NCBI GenBank assembly: GCA_041743485.1
Contig: JBGTMR010000011.1
Coordinates: 1-23,388 of the forward strand
Origin: JANDLT01 sp041743485
GTDB lineage: Bacteria > Acidobacteriota > Blastocatellia > Pyrinomonadales > Pyrinomonadaceae
DNA: 23,388 nt
Reading direction: 5' to 3'
A program made the translations under genes and the position numbers. The notes under the pieces are model-generated. The model made no database searches. It had not been told where the DNA came from and was given only the letters and a program-made list of their open reading frames with translations. Shown here piece by piece: positions 1-8,766 of the stretch (position 1 is its first letter; each line of letters opens with the position of its first letter).

Positions 1-201
1 CGATAAAGCAAAACGAAAACGCGGGCGGTTTTCTAAAATTTCCTGCAGAAGCGCGACGGATTTTACTTTTGGACTGTTTTCAAAATCCGATGAGAGCCGC
101 CGCAGACCGACATCGCTAAGTTGTGAGAACGCCATATCAACCGTTGCCAGGAAAGTCATTACAAGTAAAATCAAAAAGGCGATGGCAATTTCAATCTGCA
201 T
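1..201 (-). CDS. CNNM/DUF21-type membrane protein (hemolysin C/CorC-like), N-terminal fragment
   Basis: The 67 visible codons begin with an ATG at 201 and run off the left edge without a stop. They encode a hydrophobic first helix (about residues 3-20, MQIEIAIAFLILLVMTFLAT) followed by a polar stretch with SQLSDVGLRRLSSD and, near the cut, ALLQEILENRPRF. A membrane helix followed by a small-residue segment and a KVLLQEILxNP-like stretch is typical of the CNNM (DUF21) transmembrane domain of the CorC/HlyC family. These are inner-membrane proteins linked to magnesium or cobalt efflux, usually followed by CBS domains, which would lie outside the window. The gene starts 46 bp downstream of the pgl stop on the same strand, so co-transcription is possible. 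No good Shine-Dalgarno sequence is seen. The family call rests on a short fragment and is moderately sure. Confidence 0.6.
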   Translation of the reverse strand, partial: MQIEIAIAFLILLVMTFLATVDMAFSQLSDVGLRRLSSDFENSPKVKSVALLQEILENRPRFRFALS

Positions 202-247
202 ATTTTGATAATGTTAGACGGTAATCGGCAAATAGTAAATGTCGTTT

Positions 248-1012
248 TCAATTCAAAAGCCGCGCTGCTTCGCTGTCAATCAACCACAGTAAATTGCCGT
301 CATCGGGTTTGACGGCTTGCGCCGGATATTTTTCGGGCTGGAAATTTCCCTGCAAAACTTCATACAAAGCTTCGGTTTTGTCCGCGCCTCTAACGAGAAA
401 AATCACATTTCGCGCATTATTGATAACGGGAAAAGTCAGAGTCAGCCTTGTTGTATCGAATTTTTCGATCCTGTTGGCAGCAGCCATTTTTTGCTTTTCA
501 TTTAACGCTTCGGTGAATGGAAAAAGTGAAGCCGTGTGTCCGTCCGCGCCCATTCCGAGAAGAATCAAATCGAAACGCGGACAGTCGCAATCATTTATCG
601 TGACGATGGCTTTATTATTATCTTCGTAAAATTTCCGAATCGTCGATTGATAATTGTCTGCAGTTATTTCTGCATTTTTGAATTCGGTTTGCCAGCGAAA
701 AATATTTTTATCGGAGATTTCGAGCGTGGTGAAAAGATTCTCTTTCGCCATCCGAAAATTGCTTTCCGTATCGTCGGGCAAAACATTTCTTTCATCGCCG
801 AAAAAGAAAAAAACCTTCGACCAGTCAACTTTATTTTTATATTCGTCGCTTGCCAGTAATTGGTAAAGCGATTTCGGAGTCGAACCGCCGGAGAGGGCGA
901 CGGTAAAATTTCCTTCACTGGAATTAATAGAAGCGCGGGCAATCTCACCGAATTTTTCCGCTGCGAAGCGATTGAGTTCTTCGAGTGAGTCAAAGAATTT
1001 TATTGTCCTCAT
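248..1012 (-). CDS. pgl: 6-phosphogluconolactonase (DevB/Pgl family)
   Basis: Hydrolyses 6-phosphoglucono-1,5-lactone to 6-phosphogluconate, the second step of the oxidative pentose phosphate pathway, in the cytoplasm. Three family signatures are visible. Numbered from the upstream TTG, they are SGGSTP (45-50), FGDERNV (75-81) and the active-site segment GMGADGHTASLFP (157-169). The length of about 254-258 residues is normal for a DevB-type enzyme. I place the start at the ATG at 1012 (MRTIKFFDS), where family alignments usually begin. A TTG at 1024 would add four residues, and an AGGAAG sequence lies 14 nt before it, so the start is not settled. Zwf and Gnd are encoded on the same strand nearby, but a plus-strand gene lies between zwf and pgl, so pgl needs its own promoter. 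The function is near certain. Confidence 0.95.
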   Translation of the reverse strand: MRTIKFFDSLEELNRFAAEKFGEIARASINSSEGNFTVALSGGSTPKSLYQLLASDEYKNKVDWSKVFFFFGDERNVLPDDTESNFRMAKENLFTTLEISDKNIFRWQTEFKNAEITADNYQSTIRKFYEDNNKAIVTINDCDCPRFDLILLGMGADGHTASLFPFTEALNEKQKMAAANRIEKFDTTRLTLTFPVINNARNVIFLVRGADKTEALYEVLQGNFQPEKYPAQAVKPDDGNLLWLIDSEAARLLN

Positions 1013-1087
1013 ATTAAGTTTCAAACAAATACAACTTACTTCCTTTTAATTGGGAAAATTAGCTTTTTTTTACCGGAAATTAAATGT

Positions 1088-1093
1088 ATTATA
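1088..1093 (-). promoter_or_regulatory. Candidate -10 element for pgl
   Basis: Read on the minus strand this is a perfect TATAAT, about 76 bp upstream of the pgl ATG, in an AT-rich stretch. It lies inside the 11-bp palindrome TGTATTATACA (1085-1095). No convincing -35 hexamer is found at 16-18 bp, so this is a weak call. Confidence 0.35.
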
Positions 1094-1195
1094 CAGAAAA
1101 ATTAAAAAGACCGATTTTTTTTGTCAGATTTAATTCTGTTTTTACGCTTTATTGAGTGAGAGTTTTTTAATCAATCGAACATCTGGAGAATAATT

Positions 1196-2095
1196 ATGGG
1201 CGCACGTTTTATAGATATAAATCTTAAAGCCGGCTACAAACGCGGCGGGATGGGAAAAAAACATAAGCACGTAAAGGTTATGAGTCCCGGGACGATGAAA
1301 TTCAAGCTGACCGATGATAAAAGATGGGAGTTACTTCCACCGTTCCACCCGGAATGGGAACATTATATTCCTGATTATCCCGCCGGAACCTGGTCGGAGA
1401 GTTCGTTTCAACTAACTCTCACCGGACAGGACGGACAGCAGTGCTTCGCCGTCAGGGCGCCGGATAAAGGTGAAGGAATAGTTTTCTACGGCGAAGCACC
1501 GCAGTATGGCGTGTTCCCTTTCAAATCAACGTGGCGACGCGCAGCCAAACCGCTCATCTCTGGAAAAAGCGGCTGCTGGTCGGGGCTTGCCCTAAAAGGC
1601 TCGGCGGGAGTTGCTATACAGGGTGAAGAGGTCGTCTGCCTTGTTCGCTCGTGGGATAATCCGAGTAAGGGCGCGTGGTTTAATGTGCTTTCGAGTCGTC
1701 TGGGCTTGGTCGGCGGATTTACCGTCGGTGTCGCTCTAGTGATTGTTACCGGTTTTCCGAATATTGATCATTTGCATAACCATTCGGTTAGTGGCTGGGA
1801 CTGGTCGGTGAGTTTGGGCGCCAAGCTCAGTGGATTTGCCAAATTCGGGAAATCAGGTCCGATGCTTCTCGAAATGGTTAAGAGAATTAACAAGGTCGAA
1901 GATTTGATTCAAACGATAAAAGCCGGCAAAAACGAAAAAGAAATTATCGGCATCGGCAAAGCAGCATATGATAATTTCGGCTACGATTTCGAAGAGCAAA
2001 GCGTTACCGTCATTGACATACCGCTCGCCGGAACGGGCGCGGAACTCGGTGTCTATATTTACGCGGGAACGTGCAAGCTTTTTTCCAAGTGGTAG
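1196..2095 (+). CDS. Hypothetical protein, 299 aa, glycine-rich with one hydrophobic segment
   Basis: I do not recognise this protein. The start ATG has a good ribosome binding site (GGAGAA, about 7 nt upstream). Residues 1-40 are basic (AGYKRGGMGKKHKHVKV). Residues 41-165 are mixed and rich in aromatics, with many W, G and P and no repeat. Residues 168-187 form one hydrophobic glycine-rich stretch (RLGLVGGFTVGVALVIVTGF) that could be a membrane segment. It is followed by a W/S/G-rich piece (SGWDWSVSLGAKLSGF, 199-214), a charged helical region (221-262) and a glycine-containing hydrophobic C-terminus. There is no signal peptide, lipobox or known catalytic motif, and the four cysteines (83, 127, 148, 293) are not clustered. 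The gene is alone on the plus strand, splitting a minus-strand pentose phosphate cluster, with AT-rich DNA upstream and a strong terminator downstream. It is very probably a real gene. A secreted or membrane-inserting effector is only speculation. Confidence 0.75.
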   Translation: MGARFIDINLKAGYKRGGMGKKHKHVKVMSPGTMKFKLTDDKRWELLPPFHPEWEHYIPDYPAGTWSESSFQLTLTGQDGQQCFAVRAPDKGEGIVFYGEAPQYGVFPFKSTWRRAAKPLISGKSGCWSGLALKGSAGVAIQGEEVVCLVRSWDNPSKGAWFNVLSSRLGLVGGFTVGVALVIVTGFPNIDHLHNHSVSGWDWSVSLGAKLSGFAKFGKSGPMLLEMVKRINKVEDLIQTIKAGKNEKEIIGIGKAAYDNFGYDFEEQSVTVIDIPLAGTGAELGVYIYAGTCKLFSKW

Positions 2096-2105
2096 CATCG
2101 CTCAA

Positions 2106-2120
2106 AAGAGCGTGGCTCTT
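2106..2120 (+). other. Small hairpin just after the 299-aa gene
   Basis: AAGAGC, loop GTG, then GCTCTT forms a perfect 6-bp stem that starts 10 bp after the stop codon. There is no T-tract, so it is not an intrinsic terminator by itself. It may protect the mRNA 3' end or be chance. Confidence 0.35.
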
Positions 2121-2160
2121 CAACTCAGGGAACGAATCAATAAAGAATAAAGAAACTTAA

Positions 2161-2195
2161 AAAAGCTGAGAATTTAATTCTCAGCTTTTTTTCTT
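2161..2195. terminator. Bidirectional rho-independent terminator
   Basis: A perfect 13-bp stem (2161-2173 with 2177-2189, loop TTA) is built on AGCTGAGAAT/ATTCTCAGCT. It is flanked by a T-run on the plus side and by A residues that become U on the minus side. It lies between the convergent ends of the 299-aa gene (stop at 2095) and zwf (stop at 2221) and can serve both. Confidence 0.9.
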
Positions 2196-2220
2196 TTATT
2201 TTGGAAATTTCCAATCCATT

Positions 2221-3807
2221 TCAATCAATCGTATTTTTCCATTTGCGCCCGTCTCTACTTAATAATTCGTCGGCTTCATCTGTTCCCCAGCTTCCCGCTT
2301 CGTAATTCGGAAAATCACGCGCCGGAATCGCCTGCCAGACATCGAGAATCGGCGAAACGATTTCCCAACTCGATTCAACCATATCAGCGCGTTGAAACAA
2401 GGTTGCGTCGCCGGTCATACAATCGAACAAAAGCCGTTCGTAGCCGGTCGAAATTTGTTCGCCGAAATGGTCAACATAATTAAAGTCCATATCAACCACG
2501 CCCATATTGACAATTGGACCCGGAACTTTCGCGCCGAAATGCAGGGTTATTCCTTCATCCGGCTGAACGTGTATGACCAGCCGATTTGTTGTCAATTTCT
2601 CAATAGTCGTGTTGCGGAAAAGCATGAAAGGGGCTTTTTTAAATTGTATCGTGATGTCCGTGCGTTTTGCCGGAAGATGTTTGCCGGTGCGAATGTAAAA
2701 CGGCACGTCAGCCCAACGCCAATTGTCTATCGAGAGTTTCAGCGCGGCATAAGTTTCCGTGTTTGATTCGGGCGCGACATTCGACTCGCTTCGATAAGCC
2801 TGGATATTTTTTTTGTCAATTTCGCCCGCGCCGTATTGCCCTCGGACGGCGTTATGCAAAACGTCTTCGGGCGCAAACGGCTGAATCGCCTGCAAAATTT
2901 TCGCCTGCTCATCTCTGACTGCATCGGCTTCAAAAGAAACGGGCGGCTCCATCGCGGTCAAAGTTATCAATTGAAAAATATGATTCGGTATCATATCGCG
3001 CAGCGCACCCGCCGTGTCGTAATAGCCGCCGCGCGATCCCACGCCGAGCTTTTCGGCGACGGTGATTTGTACGTGGTCTATAAAATTCCTGTTCCAAATC
3101 GGCTCGAAAATACTGTTGCCGAAACGAAAAACTAAAATGTTCTGGACGGTTTCTTTGCCGAGATAATGGTCAATGCGATAGGTCTGGTGTTCTTGAAACA
3201 CGCCGCCGACGACGGCGTTCAATTCACGCGCCGAAGTCAAATCGCGTCCGAATGGTTTTTCGATAATGACGCGCCGCCAGCCATTAGTTTCATCATTGAG
3301 GTTCGCACTGCCTAAGCCTTTAATAATCGTCGCGGTCGCGGACGGCGGCGTCGAAAGATAAAACAAACAATTACGCGACGCGCCGTGTTCGTTCGCCAAA
3401 GCTTCGATTTGAACGGCGAGTTCTTCATGCGAACCGTTGTCGTTCGGGTCGCCAACCATGTAATAAATGCGGCTGGCAAATTCCTTCCAACCTTCTTCCG
3501 TAAAGTCCGCGACATCTTTCGCCTTCAACATAAACTCGTGCATTGAATTGCGAAATTCATCATCGGTCATCGGCGTGCGCCCGATGCCCAAGACCGTGAA
3601 TTGATTGCGCTTGCATTGCAGACTGCCCGCGCACGCGAGATTGAAAAGCGCGGGTAATAATTTGCGTTTCGCTAAATCGCCGCTCGCGCCGAAGATGACG
3701 ACGGTACACGGATCGGCTTCCGGCAGAGCCGCGACATTGACGGCGGCGTTGGCAATGGCAGGTGAAACATCAGAGATCGAGGTGTCGGCATTGATGGTTG
3801 TACTCAT
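2221..3807 (-). CDS. zwf: Glucose-6-phosphate 1-dehydrogenase
   Basis: Oxidises glucose-6-phosphate to 6-phosphoglucono-lactone with NADP+ (or NAD+), the entry step of the oxidative pentose phosphate pathway. The N-terminal Rossmann fold shows FGASGDLAKRKLLPALF (39-55) with the GxxGDLA nucleotide-binding motif. Further along are EKPFGRDL (183-190) and the substrate-binding and catalytic signature RIDHYLGKE (211-219), whose histidine is the catalytic base. At 528 residues it is slightly longer than the usual 480-510 because of a poorly ordered 33-residue N-terminal extension. The ATG at 3807 has a good ribosome binding site (CGGAGAA, about 6 nt upstream), so the extension is probably translated. 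gnd lies upstream on the same strand across a 112-bp gap that holds a palindromic repeat. The terminator at 2161-2189 follows. Confidence 0.97.
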   Translation of the reverse strand: MSTTINADTSISDVSPAIANAAVNVAALPEADPCTVVIFGASGDLAKRKLLPALFNLACAGSLQCKRNQFTVLGIGRTPMTDDEFRNSMHEFMLKAKDVADFTEEGWKEFASRIYYMVGDPNDNGSHEELAVQIEALANEHGASRNCLFYLSTPPSATATIIKGLGSANLNDETNGWRRVIIEKPFGRDLTSARELNAVVGGVFQEHQTYRIDHYLGKETVQNILVFRFGNSIFEPIWNRNFIDHVQITVAEKLGVGSRGGYYDTAGALRDMIPNHIFQLITLTAMEPPVSFEADAVRDEQAKILQAIQPFAPEDVLHNAVRGQYGAGEIDKKNIQAYRSESNVAPESNTETYAALKLSIDNWRWADVPFYIRTGKHLPAKRTDITIQFKKAPFMLFRNTTIEKLTTNRLVIHVQPDEGITLHFGAKVPGPIVNMGVVDMDFNYVDHFGEQISTGYERLLFDCMTGDATLFQRADMVESSWEIVSPILDVWQAIPARDFPNYEAGSWGTDEADELLSRDGRKWKNTID

Positions 3808-3826
3808 GGTGTTCTCCGGTAAAAGA

Positions 3827-3919
3827 ATGAAGGGTAAGAGGGATGAGGAGATGAGAAAGAAACGGAAAGATGAATGCGCGACTCACAGCATCGCGCATTC
3901 ATCTTTCATCCTTCCGCCT

Positions 3920-3932
<13 letters not shown>
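3827..3932. repeat. Intergenic palindromic repeat between gnd and zwf
   Basis: The core is a perfect 17-bp inverted repeat (3865-3881 with 3891-3907; arm GAAAGATGAATGCGCGA) with a 9-nt loop CTCACAGCA. The outer arms are imperfect and purine-rich on the left (GGATGAGGAGATGAG) and pyrimidine-rich on the right (ATCCTTCCGCCTTCATCC), so the whole element can fold into a long cruciform. There is no T-tract, so it does not look like a plain terminator. The gnd stop codon lies within the right arm, which suggests an inserted, dispersed element rather than native sequence. Confidence 0.7.
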
Positions 3933-5485
<1,553 letters not shown>

Positions 5486-5538
5486 TTCTTCAGCGGAGTT
5501 GTATGTGGAGATTACGAGGATTGAAAAGTACGTCGCAC

Positions 5539-5567
5539 ATGATGCGGCGACAAACGAATATCGTCAA
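5539..5567 (-). promoter_or_regulatory. Candidate sigma-70 promoter for gnd-zwf
   Basis: On the minus strand TTGACG (5567-5562), a 17-bp spacer and CATCAT (5544-5539) match the -35 and -10 consensus at 5/6 and 4/6. It lies about 55 bp upstream of the gnd start, in the 106-bp gap after the lipoprotein gene. Confidence 0.4.
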
Positions 5568-5591
5568 TAGGCGGCGGGTATATTTGACGTT

Positions 5592-6242
5592 TTAATCTTC
5601 AACCGTCAAGGTCGCAAGCGGCTGGTTAGCCGTCACGCGGTCGCCCGTTCTAACACTGATGACGCGCATCGTACCATTTACCGGAACACGAACGACAACA
5701 ATTTTCGATTCGACTTCCGGCATCACGGACGGTTGCGGAGTCGCGGTCACGACGCCGACGGTCGGGGCTTGTGCTTGCTCTTGCGCCCGTTGAAATTCGG
5801 CACGCGCAGCGTCGAGTTGACTCTGCGGAACTTGTCCGGCGGCAACGAGAGCTTCGACGCGCGCGACTTCGACGGCGGTGCGTTCCTTATCGCGCGTCAG
5901 GTCATTCACACGCGAACGGCTGTTTGCGATTTGCCGCATACGCTCCGCCGCTTCGCTCATAGAGTTGTTTAGATTCGGAACGGTGGTTGGAGTTTCGACG
6001 CTGATTTCAAGCAACACCGCACCCGCACGCGCGGGCAAACCTTCGCGGGCGACGACGCGGCGCACAACGCCCACCGTCGGCGCATTGACTATAACGAGAT
6101 TATCCGGCGTCGCATTGTCCTTCGCGGTGCGTGAACCGCAAGCAGCAAACGCCGCCAACCCGATGAGAACGAGGCTGGCGACGTAGATGCGTTTGGTGAA
6201 GTTGGTGGAGTTCACTTGCCGATGTCTGGACAGATTGCTCAT
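5592..6242 (-). CDS. Lipoprotein with a split biotinyl/lipoyl-like domain (mini periplasmic adaptor)
   Basis: A 216-residue predicted lipoprotein. The N-terminus has a positively charged start, a hydrophobic core (VASLVLIGLA, 21-30) and the lipobox FAAC with the lipidated Cys at 35. Residues 49-83 (NLVIVNAPTVGVVRRVVAREG onward) look like the first half of a barrel-sandwich hybrid. Residues 95-158 form a short charged, Ala-rich helical hairpin with the turn GQVPQSQLD. Residues 179-216 (VVVRVPVNGTMRVISVRTGD onward) look like the second half. This is the core of HlyD/AcrA-type membrane-fusion proteins, but the beta-barrel and membrane-proximal domains are absent. It is last in the efflux operon, separated from the TolC gene by a 254-bp repeat region. 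It could be an accessory adaptor or a degenerate duplicate. An upstream GTG (Val10) is an alternative start, and neither start has a clear ribosome binding site. Confidence 0.7.
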   Translation of the reverse strand: MSNLSRHRQVNSTNFTKRIYVASLVLIGLAAFAACGSRTAKDNATPDNLVIVNAPTVGVVRRVVAREGLPARAGAVLLEISVETPTTVPNLNNSMSEAAERMRQIANSRSRVNDLTRDKERTAVEVARVEALVAAGQVPQSQLDAARAEFQRAQEQAQAPTVGVVTATPQPSVMPEVESKIVVVRVPVNGTMRVISVRTGDRVTANQPLATLTVED

Positions 6243-6263
6243 GTTTGAATGCTTTTCTATTTT

Positions 6264-6458
6264 GTCCCGTAGGGACTTGTGACAATAGCCCAGCGATTCA
6301 TCGCTGGGTTAGCAGCGAACAAAGTTTCTAGTCCCGCAAGGGACGACTGAAACTGCGTGCGACATAAGTTCAGCCGTCCCTGACGGGACTTCTAGGATTT
6401 GACCTGCTTGTTCCCAGCGATAAATCGCTGGGCTATTATCAACCGTCCCTGACGGGAC
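6264..6458. repeat. REP/BIME-like doublet: two inverted copies of a three-palindrome unit
   Basis: Six palindromes lie in the 254-bp gap between two genes. In order they are 6264-6276 (GTCCC-GTA-GGGAC), 6289-6308 (CCCAGCGAT-TC-ATCGCTGGG), 6331-6344 (GTCCC-GCAA-GGGAC), 6376-6389 (GTCCC-TGAC-GGGAC), 6413-6432 (CCCAGCGAT-AA-ATCGCTGGG) and 6445-6458 (GTCCC-TGAC-GGGAC). The reverse complement of 6370-6458 aligns along its length with 6264-6352, so this is one roughly 89-bp unit present twice in opposite orientation. Such extragenic palindromes are often mobilised in trans by REP-associated tyrosine transposases. None is encoded here. Confidence 0.85.
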
Positions 6459-6496
6459 GAAAATGCAATCCCGTCATTAAGTGAACTTAATAAGGT

Positions 6497-8710
6497 TCAC
6501 TGTTGTTTCGTAAAACTGTTCGCTCCGGCAATTGGAATCGCGGCTTCAATCGGCGGCAACGCGACGGGTGCGGTGTCGGCGAAAATCGGTGTCGTCATCA
6601 CCTGTGTCGGGACGGACGGATTCGCGGGGCGAAACTCGCGGCTTCGCGCTTCGATAGCGACGTTGTTGGCTTCGAGTGTTCTGCCTGTGACGCGCTGAAA
6701 TTCGGCGATTGATTTATTAAGCGTCGTTTGCGCGAGAAGTTCGTTGGCGCGCGCGGCGACGAGTTCTTGTTGACGTTGGAGGACGAGGAACACGGTCGAA
6801 GTTCCGGCGGCGAAGCGGCGTTGTTCACTCGCGTATTGTTGTTCGGCACTGGAGCGTGAAGCGGCGGCGGAAGCGAGGCGCGATTCGACGGAGCGCAGGG
6901 TCTGCAGAGTGTTCCGCACTTCGGCTTCGATGGTTTGTTCTTGCTGTGCGCGCTGACTCTCAATCCGGCGGGCTTCGGCAAGTGAACGCCCGTAGTTGGC
7001 TTCCGCCGTGCGATTGCGAAAGGGCAGACTGACCACCACGCCGACACGCGCGGTCGGATAGTTAAGCCCGAAAAGATTTGTGACCGAACGCCCGTAGCCG
7101 CCGATGAGTTGCTCATTGATAGGATTGGCGGTCGGCGTTTCGATTAACGCGGGCAATCCGGCGCGTTGTGAAAGTTCGTTCACGCGGTCGCGCAAAAGTT
7201 GGTCATCATCGTTACCGAACGGATTAGTTCCGGCAAGGCGCGGCGTTCCGGCTAAACCCGAAGGCGTGAACGAGCCGACTAAATCAATTTGCGGGCGGCG
7301 TTGGTCGCGGAAGAAGCGTTGATTGATGCGGTTGATGTCGGCACTCGTATCGAGTTGCGCGAGTTCCGGGCGATTGGCGCGGGCGGCGGCAACCGCGTCT
7401 TCGAGTGATGTGCGCGGCGGTTCTAAATCAACGGGCGTGATGGGAACGAGCGGGCGCGACCAAAACGGGGCAGTGCGCGAACCCAAGAGCAACGTCTTCA
7501 AAAAGTTTTCCGAGCGTGTGACCTGTTCCTGCGCGGTATAAACGCTCTGCTCGAAGTTGGTGACTTGCGTGTCGGCGGCAACAATATCAATCGGGGCGAG
7601 CGTGCCTTGTCTGACTTGACGTTGGTTGCTTTCGACTTGCGTGCGCGCCTGTCTCACGGCGTCAATCTGGACTTGCAAGTTGCGAAGCGCGAAAGCCAAA
7701 TCCCAGTAAGCGGATTCGACCTGCGCGATGATTTCGATTGTCCGCCCGCGAAACTGCGCGTCGGTCAGACTAAGATTTTTCTTCGCCACTTCGATTGTGC
7801 GGCGACGATTATCGAAGCGGAAACCGCGAAGCAAAGGCTGTTGATAAGTCGCGGTCAAGACCGAAGGAAACTGCGGGTTGAACTGCACGATGCGCGCGTC
7901 ACTCGTCAGGCGCGACGACGTGTAGTTGAGCGAATACAGACCGCCCGCGAACGGCGAGAAGCCGTTGACGCCGAATTGTCCGGTCAAATCGGTTTCCGTT
8001 ACCCTGCCGCCGGGTCCGCCCGTGATGACGGATGAGGTCGGTGTCGCGGAACGCTCGAAGTAGTTCGATGAATTTATTATCGGGTCATAGACGCCTTGCG
8101 CGGCGGTCAAATCAAACTCCGCGAGTTGAACATCTATGCGCGCGATGCCGATGTCGTTGTTGTTTTCAAGCGCGAGACGCACCGCATCATTGAGCGTCAA
8201 GGGTTGCTGTTCATCAAGCCTGACGCCGATGCGTTCGGCAGACGGCAGAGGACGCGCGGGGGCTTCATAATTCGGAGCGACGGGCGGCGGTTCTTGCGGC
8301 AGTTCGGCGGGGGCGATGCCGGATGACGTACCGATGCCCTGTCCGGCGGATGACGGGGCGGGAATGCCCGTCGTTCCGGTGACGGGTGCGCCGGTTGTTT
8401 GCGGGGCGGTCGTTCCGGTCGTCGTCGTGGTTTGCTGCGTCGTCGTGGTTTGTGTGCCTTGCTGTTGCGTGTTGAGCGGGGCAGCGGCGTTGGTTGTCGG
8501 GGCGGCAGTCGTCGAAGGCGCGGCGGTGGTCGGCTGCGTCGTCGTGCCGGACTGTTGCGAAGGCGTGCCTTGCTGTTGATTGGTTCTCGTGCCTTGCTGC
8601 TGCGTCGTCGTGGTTTGCGAGGTTTGACCTGTCAGCGTGCCGCCGATGATCGAGGTCAAGACGGTCGCGGCGACGAGGCGGCTTTTACCCTTTAATGATT
8701 TCTTGAGCAT
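6497..8710 (-). CDS. TolC-family outer membrane efflux protein with a Gln/Thr-rich N-terminal extension
   Basis: The outer membrane channel of a tripartite efflux pump. A signal peptide is visible (MLKKSLKGKSRLVAATVLTSIIGG). Residues 31-130 are a low-complexity stretch dominated by T, Q, A, P and G, followed by a proline-rich link (131-160). The two OEP repeats run from about 170 to 700. Typical elements are LTLNDAVRLALENNNDI (171-187), the Ala/Gln/Arg-rich coiled-coil helices (LNQ, VESRLA, YASEQRRFAAGTSTVF) and ANRPELAQLD at the start of the second repeat. At 737 residues it is much longer than E. coli TolC (about 490), mainly because of the extension. The ATG at 8710 has only a weak AAAAAG upstream. 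It lies 56 bp downstream of the RND permease gene on the same strand, so it is the matching channel. Confidence 0.9.
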   Translation of the reverse strand: MLKKSLKGKSRLVAATVLTSIIGGTLTGQTSQTTTTQQQGTRTNQQQGTPSQQSGTTTQPTTAAPSTTAAPTTNAAAPLNTQQQGTQTTTTQQTTTTTGTTAPQTTGAPVTGTTGIPAPSSAGQGIGTSSGIAPAELPQEPPPVAPNYEAPARPLPSAERIGVRLDEQQPLTLNDAVRLALENNNDIGIARIDVQLAEFDLTAAQGVYDPIINSSNYFERSATPTSSVITGGPGGRVTETDLTGQFGVNGFSPFAGGLYSLNYTSSRLTSDARIVQFNPQFPSVLTATYQQPLLRGFRFDNRRRTIEVAKKNLSLTDAQFRGRTIEIIAQVESAYWDLAFALRNLQVQIDAVRQARTQVESNQRQVRQGTLAPIDIVAADTQVTNFEQSVYTAQEQVTRSENFLKTLLLGSRTAPFWSRPLVPITPVDLEPPRTSLEDAVAAARANRPELAQLDTSADINRINQRFFRDQRRPQIDLVGSFTPSGLAGTPRLAGTNPFGNDDDQLLRDRVNELSQRAGLPALIETPTANPINEQLIGGYGRSVTNLFGLNYPTARVGVVVSLPFRNRTAEANYGRSLAEARRIESQRAQQEQTIEAEVRNTLQTLRSVESRLASAAASRSSAEQQYASEQRRFAAGTSTVFLVLQRQQELVAARANELLAQTTLNKSIAEFQRVTGRTLEANNVAIEARSREFRPANPSVPTQVMTTPIFADTAPVALPPIEAAIPIAGANSFTKQQ

Positions 8711-8766
8711 GATTACTTTTTCGTTTCGTCGTTCGTTGTGCGATGAATAACCGCACGCTTTTTGTT

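Noticed and set aside
8316..8579. Plus-strand frame rich in V, C and G opposite the TolC N-terminus
   Set aside because: It is the complement of the Thr/Gln repeat stretch of the TolC-like gene, and the composition follows from that.
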